From: Emiliania huxleyi CCMP1516
Taxonomy: Eukaryota; Haptophyta; Isochrysidales; Noelaerhabdaceae
Direction of reading: 5' to 3'
Length of the DNA: 64,000 bases
Assembly (NCBI RefSeq): GCF_000372725.1
Contig: NW_005196755.1
Coordinates: 497,768-561,767 of the forward strand
This document shows positions 48,642 through 60,099 of this stretch, piece after piece. Every line of letters starts with the position of its first letter. Position 1 is the first letter of the stretch. The notes below the pieces were generated by a model. That model was given only the letters and a program-made list of their open reading frames with translations, searched no databases and was not told the origin of the DNA. The translations under genes and the position numbers were made by a program.

Positions 48642-51600
48642 CTACGCCCCCGCGGCCGGCTCCGCCGGGGGCGGCTCGCCCTCTGCTGCTGCGGGGGGCA
48701 CGACGGCGGCGGCCACGTCAACGACGCCCCCCTCAGGCCGCTTCTCCTTGGCGGCCTTCTTCTTGCCGCGCGGCTTGCGCTCGACAAACGAGTCCCGAAT
48801 GACGGACATGCGGTCGGTGAACATGGACGCGCGCATGTCGTCGATCAGCGAGAGGACCTCCTGCTCACGAGATATGGGGAGATACGGGGGGAGATACGGG
48901 GAGATATTCCGCGTCTAGGGCCCGCTGCTCCTGCTTGGGAGTCCCGAGCGACGCGAGCAGCGCGCCGCCGAGCATCAGCGCCGACTCCTCGGGCCCCGTC
49001 TCGAGGGCCGTCGCCGAGGAGGCGGCCAGCTTGCGGCGGTGCTGCTCGTTGACGGCACGCACAAAGATGGGCATGTCGGTAGCGGTGGGGTACTGGCGGC
49101 GGAGCGCTCGCACCGCCTTGGTGCAGGAGCGCTCGTCGTCCAGCGTCACGACGACCGACGTCAGCTGAGCCTCGTCCGACATGAAGGAGCGAAGCACCTG
49201 TTCACAGCAGGGGGTGTGAAGAGGCGCTGTTCACACCTCTCGCCGTGAGGTTGAAGGAGCGCAACACGTCCGGCCGGCACGCGTCGCCGTAGAAGACGGG
49301 CAGGCCAAGCTCGCGCGCCTAGAGAGAGGGGGGGGGGGGTTAGCCGAGATGTGGGCGAGATGTGGGCGAGAGGACGGCCTCGCTCGCACGCCATGTTGGC
49401 CACACAGGGCACGTGGTGGGTTCTTACGACTACCGTTCCCGCCTTCACGAGTCGCCCCACTACTCCTCTTCTCCGCGCGCCTCTGCGACGCGGTACGGGT
49501 CCATGTCGAAGGCCTTGTAGCGCACGAGCCTTGCGGTGAGCAGCTCGCACACTGCCTGCCCGACGCGCCCGAAGCCGCACACGAGCACGTACTCCCCCTT
49601 GTCGATGTCTTCGGAGTCGGGCTGCAGCACGAGCCCGCCGCGCGCCTTCTCGAGCCGCGTCGAGAGGGACGCGCCTGCGCGGGGAGGTTCCGGGAAGGTT
49701 CCGGGGAGGTTCCGGGAAGGTTCCGCGAAGCTTCGGGGGAGGCTCGCGGAGCCGTCTCGAGCAACGAGAGGGGGCACCCAGATCGTCCAAAAAGGGCTGA
49801 CTCTCGGCTGTCTCTCGGCTGTCTCTCGGCTGTCTCTCGGCTGGCTCTCGACTGGCTCTCGGCTGTCTCTCGGCTGTCTCTCGGCTGTCTCTCGGCTGTC
49901 TCTCGGCTGTCTCTCGGCTGTCTCTCGGCTGGCTCTCGGCTGTCTCTCGGCTGTCTCTCGGCTGTCTCTCGGCTGTCTCTCGGCTGTCTCTCGGCTGTCT
50001 CTCGGCTGTCTCTCGGCTGTCTCTCGCCCAGCTCGTTGAGGAAAGGCGTGAGGAACATCGAGAGCACGACCACCGTCAGCATGAGCTTGACCTGCCCGGC
50101 GGGGAGAGGTGGGGGAGAGGTGGGGGAGGGATGGGGTAGAGGTGGGCGAGAGGTGGGGCAGAGGTGGGGCAGAGGTGGGGGAGAGGTGGGGGAGAGGTGG
50201 GGGAGAGGTGGGGGAGAGATGGGGGAGAGGTGGGGGAGAGGTGGGGGAGGGATGGGGGAGAGGTGGGGGAGAGGTGGGGGAGATATGGGGGAGAGGTGGG
50301 GGAGAGGTGGGGGAGAGGTGGGGGAGAGGTGGGGGAGAGATGGGGGAGAGGTGGGGGAGAGGTGGGGGAGAGGTGGCGGAGAGATGGGGGAGAGGTGGGG
50401 GAGAGGTGGGGGAGAGGTGGGGGAGATATGGGGGAGATATGGGGGAGATATGGGGGAGATATGGGGGAGATATGGGGGTGAGCTCGACCTGCCCAACAGG
50501 GAGGATGCCGTGCGTCTGCGCCAGGCCAAAGATGACGAATGCGAACTCGCCGCCCTGCGAGAGCAGCAGGCCTAGCACAGACAGCGGCGGGATGAAGGCG
50601 CCGCCCGTGGACGAGACGTCGCCGTGGCCGCGAGATGAGCAGTGCCCGAGCGAAGCGCGGCGGCGGGCTTCATCTGGTTGGCGGTGCAGATAGCGGCGAC
50701 GATCGCCGTCTTGGAGAGGTGCAGGGCGAGCGCGAGTCCTACGACAGCGGGCGCGGAGGCGAGGGCGAGGGGCAGGTCGATGGAGAAGCCGGTGGTCACG
50801 AAGAAGAGGCCTAAGCAGCAGACCAGCAGCGAGCTGGTCAGTGGGGGGGCAAGTCGATGGAGAAGCCGGTGGTCACGAAGAAGAGGCCTAAGCAGCAGAC
50901 CAGCAGCGAGCTGGTCAGTGGGGGGGGGCAGGTCGATGGAGAAGCCGGTGGTCACGAAGAAGAGGCCTAAGCAGCAGGTCAGCAGCGAGCTGGTCAGTGG
51001 GGGGGCAAGTCGATGGAGAAGCCGGTGGGCCATGAACAACGAGGCCGAGGAGGAGGCCGCGGAAGGGGGCGATGTCCGCCTCGATCTGGTACCGGTACTT
51101 CGACTCGGCCAGCAGCACCCCGGCGAGGAACGCGCCTTCAGGCAGAGCTCCGAGAGGGCATCCGAGAAGGCGTCCGAGAAAGGCCCGGCGGTTCGCCGGC
51201 AAGGACGGCGCCGAGGGTGTCGGACAAGCCCAGCGCTTGCGTGAAGGCTGACATCGAGAGCACCGTCAGCAGCGTGATTGCGAGGAAGGCGGTCTGGTCG
51301 CGCGCCTGGCCACGGCAGCAATGGCAGATCAGAGGGAGGAGGAGGAGAGGTGCACGAGCGTAGGAGCAGGAGGCGGAGGAGGGCTGGGGAGGTAGGTAGG
51401 TGGGTAGGTAGGTGTTACCTCACACGGTCTACTGCAGAGACAAGGAGGGTCCACAGCACACACACCAAGAGTACATGTGCTGCACCGGACATCAGAGGGC
51501 CAAGGGTTGGATCAAGCAGCGGGAAGGGGACTGAGCTGGAGGGGGGCTGGGAGGCTGTGGACATCACGATGCACGCTGACGGTGACGGCGGCAAGAAGGC

Positions 51601-53794
51601 GGTCTGGTCGCGCGCCGACGCGACGAGCTGAAAAGCGCGCTGGAGCAGCAGCCGCCCGGTGAGGAAGATGATTGCGAGGGCCGAGGCGCTCTTGATAGCG
51701 GCGACGCGAAGGGCGGCGCCGAGGGCTGCGCCGGATGAGCCACCGAGAAGCGGCGTGACGACGAGGAGGGGGACGACGGCGATGTCCTGGAAGAGAAAGA
51801 TGCCGGAGGTGGGGGGGGGAGATGTGGGGGAGATGTGGGGGAGATATACGGCGATGTCCTGGAAGAGCAAGATGCCGAAGGAGGCGCGGCCGAAGCGGGT
51901 GGCGAGCTCCCCCTTCTCCGACAGCAGCTGGATCACGAAGGCCGAGGAGGAGAGCGCGAGGCCGCCGCCCAAGACGACGGCCGCCGGCCCCGAGGCGCCG
52001 AACGCGGTGGCGACGGCGCCGAAGACCAGAGAGGTGAGCGCGAACTGTGCGCCCCCGAGCCGAAAGGCGTCGCGCCCCACCGACTTTAGCCTAGCACACA
52101 GCGCGAGTGCGCTGCTCATCTTGAGGTCTCTCGGCTCATCTCTAGTCATCTCGCGTCATCTCGAGGTCAGCTCAAGGTCATCTCGAGGTCAGCTCGAGGT
52201 CATCTCGGGTCATCTCGGGTCATCTCGAGGTCATCTCGAGGTCATCTCGAGGTCATCTCGAGGTCACCTCGAGGTCATCTCGGGTCATCTCGGGATCATC
52301 TCGAGGTCATCTCGGAGTCATCTCGGGTCATCTCGAGGTCATCTCGGAGTCATCTCGGGTCATCTCGAGGTCACCTCGGGTCATCTCGGGTCATCCCTAG
52401 GTCATCTCGAGGTCATCCCTAGGTCATCTCGGGGCCATCTCGGGGAATCTGGAGCCTCTCCAACTCGAGCTCCAGCCCCATCTCGAAGAGGAAGAAGACG
52501 ACGCCGAACTCCGCGAGCCTGCGGCGGGAGGGGAGGGGAGGAGAGGAGAGGGGAGGGGAGGGGAGGGGAAGGGGGGGGGAGTGCACCTGGCGCCGCCCCG
52601 GGCGTGTGTGTGCTCAATGAGTGCTCAAGTGTGTGAGCACAGTGCACGCGCGCAGTGAGTCCGTGCAGTGCGGCGCAGTGGGCGTCTTCCCCGTCTTGCC
52701 CGTCTAGCGCGGCGAGCTTGGTCGTGGTGGCGACATCCGACACAACGCCGAGGCCGGTCGGCCCGAGGAGGATGCCTAAGCCAGAAACGCATTCGGACAA
52801 CAGGAAGAGAAGTGGCGCGCGGGCCGGTACCGGCCGAGGAGGATGCCGGCGAAGAGGAAGCCGAGGACGGGCGAGAGGTTGAGGGTGCCCATGATCGGCG
52901 TCACCAGCGCGGCGGTTGCGAGGAGCACCATCGTATCCCGCTCTGCCGGCGAGGCGTGCTCGCGCACCTAGTTCAATTCACTCGCTCCCTCGCTCACTCA
53001 TCGTGCCCCGCGCTCTGCCGGGCAAGCGTGCTCCCGCACCTCCCGCCACGTCTGCGCCACCGCGCTGGCGCTGCGCCCCACCAAGCCGCTCGGCGCTTCC
53101 GCCGTCCTCGCAAGAGCGGTGGCGGCGGCAGAGGTGCGGCCGCCGCCGCCGCCGAAGCGAACCCTCACCCGCTCCTGTGAGAGGAGGTGATGTTTGAGCA
53201 GAGTCGTGGTGTCGTGCAGTGTAGTGCAAGTCTAGTACCGTCTCGGCGGTCTCTCGGCGGCCTCTCGGCGACCTCTCGATCTCTCGGCTGTACCTCGGCG
53301 CCGCGAGATTGAACGAGCCGCTGCATGGTGGAGGGTGGAGCTCCCCCGCCCGCCGGCTCGGCCAGCCGGTCCGCGAGCGGGCCGCGACTCGTGCACGCCA
53401 TCAGCAGCACCGCCACGAGCGCCACACGTGCACTCGCCGCGCTGCGGGAGGCCGCCGCCGCCATCGCGCTAAGCCACCCGCCCGCCCGCTCGAGCTGCAG
53501 TAGCCAGCGGCGGCGAAGCCGTGCCGCTCGGACTGCAGCCGCTCTGCTGGGCCACCCGCGTGGCCCCAGTCCCCGCGGCCGCCCACCCCAGTCTGGTGGA
53601 TGCTCTGCAGCGTCGCCTTTGCTGCTGACGCCGCCTGCGCCGCTGCACAAAAGCGGACCCGCGGTGCGGAGCGGCGGCGGCGCAAAGCGGTGAGCGGGCG
53701 GCGAGAGCGATCGCGTGGCCGGCGTCGCCAGCGCAGCCGCTCGCGAGGCCACCAGTAGAATAGTCGCGAGCCTCAGCCGCCGCCTCGCGGCCAT
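48642..53794 (-). CDS. Plastid-type K+/H+ antiporter (CPA2, KEA/KefB-like) with TrkA-N domain
   Basis: About 15 exons. The start at 53794 opens a signal-plus-transit leader ([20 protein letters not shown]). Membrane part: [127 protein letters not shown] and [18 protein letters not shown], in the order of CPA2 antiporters. The soluble RCK/TrkA-N part reads [20 protein letters not shown] (G-x-G-x-x-G), then FYGDACRPD and [19 protein letters not shown], followed by [12 protein letters not shown]. Ends [11 protein letters not shown]. It would exchange K+ for H+ across an inner plastid or thylakoid membrane under nucleotide control. Introns are minisatellite-filled and repeat-flanked (52939/53011, 50082/50479, 49182/49252; 50776..51030). 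Confidence 0.8.
49798..50030. repeat. Intron minisatellite (ctctcggctgt)
   Basis: About 20 copies of the 11 bp unit ctctcggctgt inside the antiporter gene; sense strand gagagacagcc. Next to it at 49680..49745 is a second array of ggttccggggaggttccggg. Confidence 0.95.
50103..50476. repeat. Intron minisatellite (gagaggtgggg)
   Basis: About 32 copies of ggggagaggtg and ggggagatatg. The intron is bounded by imperfect 24 bp direct repeats (50082..50105, 50479..50502), and GT-AG splicing in register joins HGILPVGQ to [12 protein letters not shown]. Confidence 0.95.
50776..51030 (-). repeat. Exon-end plus intron unit repeated in tandem
   Basis: Three near-identical and one diverged copy of a 77-79 bp unit; unit starts lie at 50776, 50853, 50932 and 51009. 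Each unit contains the exon start [12 protein letters not shown] and a segment ending tgctgcttag. Every unit can be removed as one GC-AG intron in register, so three consecutive introns with no exon between them, or a skipped tandem, are possible. Only the last copy continues into the coding [13 protein letters not shown]. Confidence 0.85.
52125..52445. repeat. Intron minisatellite (catctcgaggt)
   Basis: About 28 copies of gaggtcatctc / gggtcatctc in an antiporter intron. A further ggagaggagaggg tract lies at 52529..52577 next to the following exon. Confidence 0.95.
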
Positions 53795-55019
53795 CGCCGT
53801 CTCGTCGGTGGCGGAGGCTAACCTCGCGAAAAAAGAATTTACACCCACTCTCTCTCACAGCACACAGGACGCGGCCATGCATGTACACGGTGCGAAGGGA
53901 GGCGGCAGAGAACGCAGAGAAGAGGGAGATAGTGGACCGACGGACGTACGGACACATGTGTAAGAGCGCGCACGAGTGGGTGTGCGAGCAATATCGAAAG
54001 ACAGTGAGGGGCCGCGGCCATGTTCGTCCTGTTCCAGGGCACAAACTAGTGCGCATGTACTGCGACATCGCTAGCCCGTAGAAATTGTTAACAAAAAACA
54101 CCCTTACGAAAGAGGGCGTAGTGTGTGTTACACCGCGGCCGTGTTTGCGCCCTTTGCGTCGCCACGCACGCTGCGGCTCCTCCAGGCCGGCGCGGTGCAG
54201 CGAGACGCGCCACAGGCGGTACCGCCCGCGAGTTGCGGGTAGTAAGGAAGAGTTGTTCATTCACGGAGAAGCATTCCACAGGCGCCTCCTCCGCCGGCGC
54301 CGTTTCCTCCAAAGGCTCGGCGCGCGGGCGGCGGCGCGGGCGGCGGCGCGGGCGGCGGCGGCGCGGGCGGCGGCGCCGGCGGCGGCGCGGGCGGCGGCGC
54401 GCCGGCAGTTCGCCGCGCAGGCAAGAAGGATGGGTGCGCCGCTCGGAGGGCTCGAGAGGAGTTGCGGCTTCCGGCGGCGTCAGACCTCGCGGCAACTGCG
54501 GCGGCGGCGGGCGGCGGTCCGCGCGGGACGCCACCGCCCAAGAAGTGTGCGGCGAGGGTGACGGCGGGAGAGGGGCGAGGGGGTGGCGAGAAGGGCGCGC
54601 GCGCCGGGAGCGGCGGCTCGTTGCTGAGCTACTTTAGTGTGACGAGGGGGGCGCGCTCGCCAAAAGCGGGCTCTCCCCTCGCGCTCGCGCCACGGTGAGC
54701 GGTTGAGAGAGCGCGCGTGTGGTAATGAGAGCGCGCGCGGCAGCCGCGGGGCCCGGGACCCCCTGCGCTTTTCCTTTTATACGCCGCCGGAAACTCCCGG
54801 GAGCGGGACGATGCTGCCTTCTTTTCGGTCTTCTCAATATAAATTATAATTATTTGTCATATGTCAATAACTATAACAGCACAGGGACAGGTCTCTGTGA
54901 AGAGTGAAGTGTGATCTGAACATCTGACAGTCATCAGTCATCTGTGTGATCTGAAGTGTGAAGAACATATCGCCTGCTCCGGGCGCGGCCCTCCTCGAGT
55001 CTCTGCGCGATGCCTCTTT
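53795..55019. other. Intergenic stretch with a Gly/Ala-coding GC repeat
   Basis: 54325..54405 is a ggcggcgcggg repeat. Flanking plus-strand frames are Arg/Gly-rich; one ends with GSLLSYFSVTRGARSP near 54640, vaguely like a short interaction motif, but I cannot support a gene. 54825..55000 is AT-rich with repeated atctgaag and catctgtgtgatc words. Confidence 0.35.
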
Positions 55020-55089
55020 GTGCGCTTTGGCTTGTCCAGCTGGGCTTGGCGACGCTCAACGACCGCGCCCACGGCAACTGCCACGATGA

Positions 55090-55960
55090 CATCTTCTCAG
55101 TCACGCGTGATCGGTGATGCGCTGCACGCGGGGCTGCGCGGCAAGGAGGAGCCGCGCGAGATCTTCAGCGCCGTTTCATCCCGCCTGTCACACTCAACGG
55201 CACAGCTGGCACGCGCGGCAAGAACGGCATCGTGCCGGATTGGCGCCTGCACTGCAAGCAAGCTGCGCGAGTCCCGCACGGCACGCTGCACGGGCACGCG
55301 AGGCCAGGCGCATCCGTCTGTCCGGTGGCGCGGCACGGCAGTGCAGCGCGGGCCCGAGCAGCCGCCGGCGGAGCACCTAGCTTCTCGAGGGCAAGACCAT
55401 CCACCGCGGCGGGCCTCACTACATGAGCGCTCGGGCGCGCGACGATGGCCAGGGCGGCGCTGTCGCCGACAGGGCGAGCCTGTGTCCAGCGCGACTACGA
55501 GGCGCGGGCGGCGGCGCTCGATGCCAAGCCGCACGTGCAGGCATGGAACAACGGCTCGAGGGACGCCGTGTCCTCCGTGCTGCGCTCGTTTGGCACCGTG
55601 CGCAGCCTCGTTGTCGGGGCCTACGCGGAGGCGTCGGACGACCTGCACCAGCTGTTCGACTGTGGTGGAGTCGGCATCCAAGCAGCACTGGAGGCGGATC
55701 GGCGCGCGTAGCGCGAGGGAGGCGCGGTCCTACTTCGCTACGACGCTGCGGCGGGCGTGGGGCGTGCACTTTGCGCGCGAGTTCGCGCGGCACCGCCTCC
55801 GACGCGTGGTGTTCGTGGGGGCCCCGCGGCGACAGCCGGGCAGGCCTCTCGCGACGGCCGATGGCGACTGGCCGGCGCTCTCGGCGAGCGAGTTTGCGGC
55901 GCACGCGCTGCGCGTAGGCGGCGCGTGGGCGGGTGGCCCGCCCGGTCGATGAGCACCGGA
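55090..55960 (+). other. Degraded coding region, family not named
   Basis: Protein-like pieces in changing frames: RFIPPVTLNGTAGTRGKNGI, KTIHRGGPHYMSARARDDGQ, CVQRDYEARAAALDAKPHV, VLRSFGTVRSLVVGAYAEAS and AWGVHFAREFARHRLRRVVF. Order and spacing look like one former protein, now broken several times. I have an impression of similar dispersed, multi-copy sequences in algal genomes, which would make it repeat-derived, but cannot name the element. Confidence 0.35.
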
Positions 55961-56939
55961 CGCGAGGGTCGGTCGGCTCCTAACTAGCTGTATATAGCCG
56001 CGATCTGCCGGCGTGCGTAACTATGAGCTCACTAGCTAGAGCACACTCTAGAGGCCGTCATCGCATTCGCCTTCCCTGGTACCCAGCGCTGGCTTCTGAC
56101 TGTCGTTGCTGCCTCTCCCTTCTCGACTGTCTGTGCTTGAGCGTGTTGGGTCCGGGGTTGTGTTTTTGTGTGATCTGAAGGGGTCCGCCCGCAGGCGCAT
56201 TTTGTATACCGAGGCGGTGCCCGGTGCCGGACCTCTCCTGTCGGACCTTAAGACAGCGTTGTAGCCCCCTGGACGAGGGTGAAGGAGAGGGCTGTCTAGC
56301 GGCGGAGCTTCGACCACCACTCGCGTCTCTGTGAACTCTGTCGAGCGGGAGCTTGGTCAGGGGTGTTAAAGAGACGTAGCTCGTAGGGCCTTCCTTATAA
56401 GGATCATTATAAATGTTGATTCTCGCCCCTCTAAGTATTGATATTGAGTATTGTCAGCCTCATCTCTAAGTATTGACAATATATTGACATATTGATCGCT
56501 GATTTTAACCTCCAAGAGCACCAAATGTCGACATTTGTCCCAAACATCGCCTAGATGTGGGCTGAAATCGAAAAAATCACGAGTTCAAAGCGATTTTTAT
56601 GCGATTTAAGCGATTTTGGCCCGTTTTTAACGATTTAGAGCCATTTTCAAGCCCGGGATGGGCTCCCATATTGATATGTTGAGTCCAACCTGACGGTCCT
56701 GACCAGCCCAGGCCCAGCCTCTCCTCTAAGTATTGCAATATATATTGATATTGATCGCTTCTCTAAGTGTTGGAGCAATATGTTCAACATTTATAAGGAT
56801 CCTTACTTCCTTAGGCTCGCCTCTCACACCCTCACTGTCTGATGTAGGTTCTTCATTCTTATCAATTTATCTGGGCCCGGGGTTGTGCGTTTATATGTGA
56901 ACAGCGTTTTGGGTCCGGGGTTGTGTTTTTGTGTGAACG
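55961..56939. other. AT-richer intergenic region with repeated words
   Basis: Contains attgatattgagtattg-like words (56430..56480, 56735..56790), agcgatttt repeats (56590..56640), and two copies of gggtccggggttgtg (56147, 56911), with a partial third at 56877. The stretch gggtccgcccgcaggcgc followed by attttgtatacc (56184..56213) recurs at 60065..60094. No gene seen. Base composition is clearly lower in GC than the surroundings. Confidence 0.5.
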
Positions 56940-57270
56940 CTCGTCCATGCGACCGGCAAAGGCTGGGTCAAAGAGCACAAGGGACAGCACTATGACGCGC
57001 TCCATGTCAAGAACGGAATCGTCAACATTTGTCTCGTCGAAAGGGCGGCATCGCGCCGCCAACCAAGAGAATCATCCTCAACTTCGCTTAAAGAGGTCGG
57101 CAGCCCGAGGCAGCGCCGTCGACCGCACCGACTACGGCACAGCCTCTGGCAGCGCCCGGGGCTTCGTCCAGCACCACTCGCAACAGCTCTCGCGCGCCGC
57201 CGTCTGTGGCGACGCGCAGAACATCAACAACGCTGCTCGCAACATGCGTGTGGCGCACTCATTCATGACC
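56940..57270 (+). other. Fragment of the recurrent uncharacterised coding module
   Basis: Two patches in order: EHKGQHYDALHVKNGIVNIC then, in another frame, DRTDYGTASGSARGFVQHHS and QQLSRAAVCGDAQNINNAAR. The second matches 23381..23500 in pattern (H-S ... S-x-A-x-V-x-x-D-A-x-x-I-x-N-x-A). Broken, with no start or end of its own. Confidence 0.4.
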
Positions 57271-57531
57271 GGTCTCAATGCCCCACCCCCCTGCGCGCGG
57301 GCCTTCTAGGCCCGCGGGTAGTCTCCCTCCATCCCCAGGGCCTCCAGGGCTCGCACCTCAACCTCTCACAGACCAGCGCATAGCGCCATGGGACGTATTT
57401 TCTTCTCATCAGAAGGCTGTGGATCGCGTCACACCAATCCTCGCTACCCAACGCGGCCAAAGGATATCCACCTCGAGAACCTCGAGAGGCTGTGAACAGC
57501 GTCGTCCACCGGCGTCGGGGGCCCCAACGAA

Positions 57532-58441
57532 TATGCAAACAGTCTTCGACTCGCGAGTCGCAAAAACCGTCCTTTCGCGCCTCTCCAGCCTTGACCTGCG
57601 CGTGCTGACGTGCACATCCGCCCTGAGCCTGGCGGTCGGCGTGGCAGTCGGCCGGCTCGCGAGACCGCGATGCAAGCGGGAGGCCACACCGTGCAAACTG
57701 CGGCTCCGGCTTGCAGAGAGGCCGCTTCTTCTCCTCAACGTGCTTATTCCGTCGACGCTGCTTCCTGCCTCCCTGCGCCACGATGACGGAACCACCGTGC
57801 TCTGCGACCTCACCCTGGCGTCCGGCATGGTCGCCGCCGTCGCCGCAGCAGGGTCCGCCAGTGCGCAGCTCGCGCCGAGCCTTGACCTGCGTGGCTCCGT
57901 GCTCGCGTCCTCCGCAGTGGCAATGCGAGCTCTGCCCGACAGCGACGCTAAGCGCTCCGCAAGCCGCACCCGGCGTTCGCCAATCTCTCGCCTCTCGCCC
58001 CCGCCGCCGGCGCCGCATCTCGCAGCACGCCTCTCGCCGCCGGCGCCGCCCGGCTCGCCGCCCCCGCTGCCTTCGCCGCCGGCCTCTCCGCGAGAGCCAC
58101 CGCGACAGGTCCGAGAGTCGCCCCTCCGGCTTCGCCCTCTTCGCCAGCCGTATGCTTATATTCCCTTCGACCCAAGGCTGTCGCCGCCTCCGCCTGAGCC
58201 GCCGCCTCCGGCAACACCGTCTCCTTCAACGCGGTCCTCGGGGTCTGAGGGTAGCGCCACGACCCGTCACCTGAAGCCCGTCGCCGGAGGCGCCTCGAGC
58301 ACCGGTACTGTCGGTTCCGCGGGGGGGCGGGAGGGGCATCTCCATCTGCGCGTCCGGGGGCGGGGTTTGGAGGCGGAGTCGGAGGCAGAGCCAGAGGCAC
58401 CGCTCCTCGGTCGGACAGAGCTGTGCGTGCTTTTGGTGTGA
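57532..58441 (+). CDS. Possible membrane protein with Pro-rich tail, unknown
   Basis: Open frame of about 300 residues from MQTVFDSRVAKTVLSRLSSL. A hydrophobic segment (VLTCTSALSLAVGVAVGRLA) and another weak one (TLASGMVAAVAAAGSASAQL) are followed by a long Pro/Ser-rich stretch (SPPPPAPHLAARLSPP) and a Gly/Glu-rich end. The frame extends upstream to 57278 without a motif. Opposite-strand frames of similar length exist, so this call rests only on composition and the membrane segment. Confidence 0.28.
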
Positions 58442-58757
58442 GGGTGAAAATATAGCAGCTCGCCTCTGTCTCGTGCATAGCCAGCGCGTGCTAACGCCGC
58501 CAAAGTCTTTTCCCTCCTGACTTTACCCACGTGCATGTCACAGTAACACAGACTCCCAGACGCCAGACACACGCCTCACGCGGTGTCGCGCCGCGATCTC
58601 GCTCTCCGTGCGCAAATTTCTCTTCCCGAACTTACTATGTGCGCGCATACCCGTCGGTGAAGGTCACCCCACGACGGCGACTTGCGACGCAGGCCAGCGT
58701 GCGCTTCGCGCCCCGGCCGCGCCCTCACGCACCCTCCGCATTTTCGTGTGCTCATCC

Positions 58758-59412
58758 TCATGCCGACCGCAGCCGCTTGGGGATCGGCGCGGTAACGTCA
58801 ACGCCGTACCGGATCTTGTTGGCCGATCCGATGGCGAGATCCATCGCCGACGTGCGCCGCTCCAGCTCGTAATAGTCGGAGAGCAGGCGCTGGCGAACGG
58901 CGGCAGCGATGGTGTCTGAAATCAGCACCGTGCCGGCCGAGGCGTCCGAGGCCGACGAGCGGCGCTCGCGCTCGTAGTAATCGACCAGGCACAGGTTGGC
59001 GGGGGCGGCGAGCGTAAAGTTGGTGGAGAGGCATTTGATCTGGCCGTTGTTCTGCTTGCTCAGCACGGCGTCGTGCGAGAGGCGGCGCCCGTCCTTTGTC
59101 ACGTTGATGCAGCGCGTCAGCTTCGTTGACGCTTGGAGGAAGCGGGCGAAGAGCTCTTTCCCAGCGGCCGGGTCGAATCCCTTGCCGTTGAGGATGGAAA
59201 TGGGCTTGCCGATGGCCTCCTGAAAGCGAGGTCCGCGTGAGTGGGCTTCTGATCTTGGGCTCGCGGTGTGTTTTTGCGCGAGGGTCAGCATTGTCGCGCG
59301 GCAGGCAGCACACCGATGACTCAAAGCCCCAGGTGTCGAGCCACGCATCGTCTGCGGCGACGATATAGAATGGGTGCTGGTCGGTGGTGAAGACAGTGCA
59401 CATCAGCGACAT
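58758..59412 (-). CDS. PAS-domain protein, two exons visible
   Basis: Exon 1 59314..59412 (MSLMCTVFTTDQHPFYIVAA then DAWLDTWGFESS), intron gtgtgc...tttcag, exon 2 58758..59219 (EAIGKPISILNGKGFDPAAG, then FLQASTKLTRCINVTKDGRR). This is the start of a PAS sensor fold: hydrophobic strand, W-x-x-x-x-G-F/Y, G-x-x-i-x-x-l. The second half contains two similar DYYERERRSSA / DYYELERRTSA segments, each with an A-x-x-x-x-I-x-Y or I-x-D partner, an internal repeat of unknown meaning. Ends IPKRLRSA. It may have more exons upstream. Probably a signalling or light/redox-sensing protein, but no effector domain is seen. Confidence 0.55.
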
Positions 59413-59489
59413 ACCGGTATGTCCTCTCTCGGCGTGAGCTCGCTGATGCTGGCCGATGAAGAGGTCCCGGCCGAGTGCCCCATGTGACT

Positions 59490-59895
59490 ATCACAGTAGC
59501 CCCGGGACGGGGGGGGGGGCGGGCCTCACCCGGGGCTCACCGGGGCCCGGCCGTCCCCGCCCCCTCCCTCACCTGCCCCACCCCGGGGCCTCACCCCACC
59601 CCGGTGCTAGCCCCGGGCTGCCCGACCTGGCCAGCCGGTTTGAACATCGCTGTCAGGGACCTCCAAGGGCTCCACCCCGGCCCCTGGCTGACTGCCAGCA
59701 CCAATGCACCTGCCTGAAGCAGTGGGTTGCTGTAGGGAACGCATTTCACGGCTTGATTCGCACCGGAGGGCGGAGGGGTAGCTCGTCCCCGGGTGCGCCC
59801 TCACTGCCCCGGGGGTGGGGCCTCACCGCAGCCGGCGACGTCCCGGGGTGAGGTCTCGGGGTGAGTCCCGGGTGAGGCCCGCCCCCCCCCCGTGA
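59490..59895. repeat. GC-rich inverted-repeat region
   Basis: Left part: a G-run, gcgggcctcacccggggctc. Right part: the same in reverse complement (gtcccgggtgaggcccgc, then a C-run). The ends face each other about 350 bp apart, and ccccgggg/cctcaccc words recur between. A possible foldback element or unstable GC hairpin. Confidence 0.6.
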
Positions 59896-59966
59896 TAAGC
59901 ACACCAGGAAGAAGAATTCTTCGAACTCATGGAGAACCGCCTCTCACAGCAGACTGGCACGGATTT

Positions 59967-60042
59967 GTGCCTGTGTTTGCTCGTGCGTGTCGTCATCATC
60001 TGTCTCGCGTCCACCCATACCGCGTTGGTGTCCAGTCCGAGC
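59967..60042 (+). mobile_element. Internal fragment of SINE-like repeat family A
   Basis: Carries cgtcatcatctgtct, cgtccacccataccgcg and ttggtgtccagtccgag but no 3' tail; it changes to unrelated sequence at gcgtgagtg. At 60065 a second repeated word shared with 56184 follows. Confidence 0.65.
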
Positions 60043-60099
60043 GTGAGTGATCTGTGATCTGTGAGGGTCCGCCCGCAGGCGCATTTTGTATACCGGAGT

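Noticed and set aside
49231-50578. Ser/Pro-rich and Arg/Asp-rich 370-430 codon frames in the antiporter gene
   Set aside because: They run through intron minisatellites; only the short flanking parts are exons.
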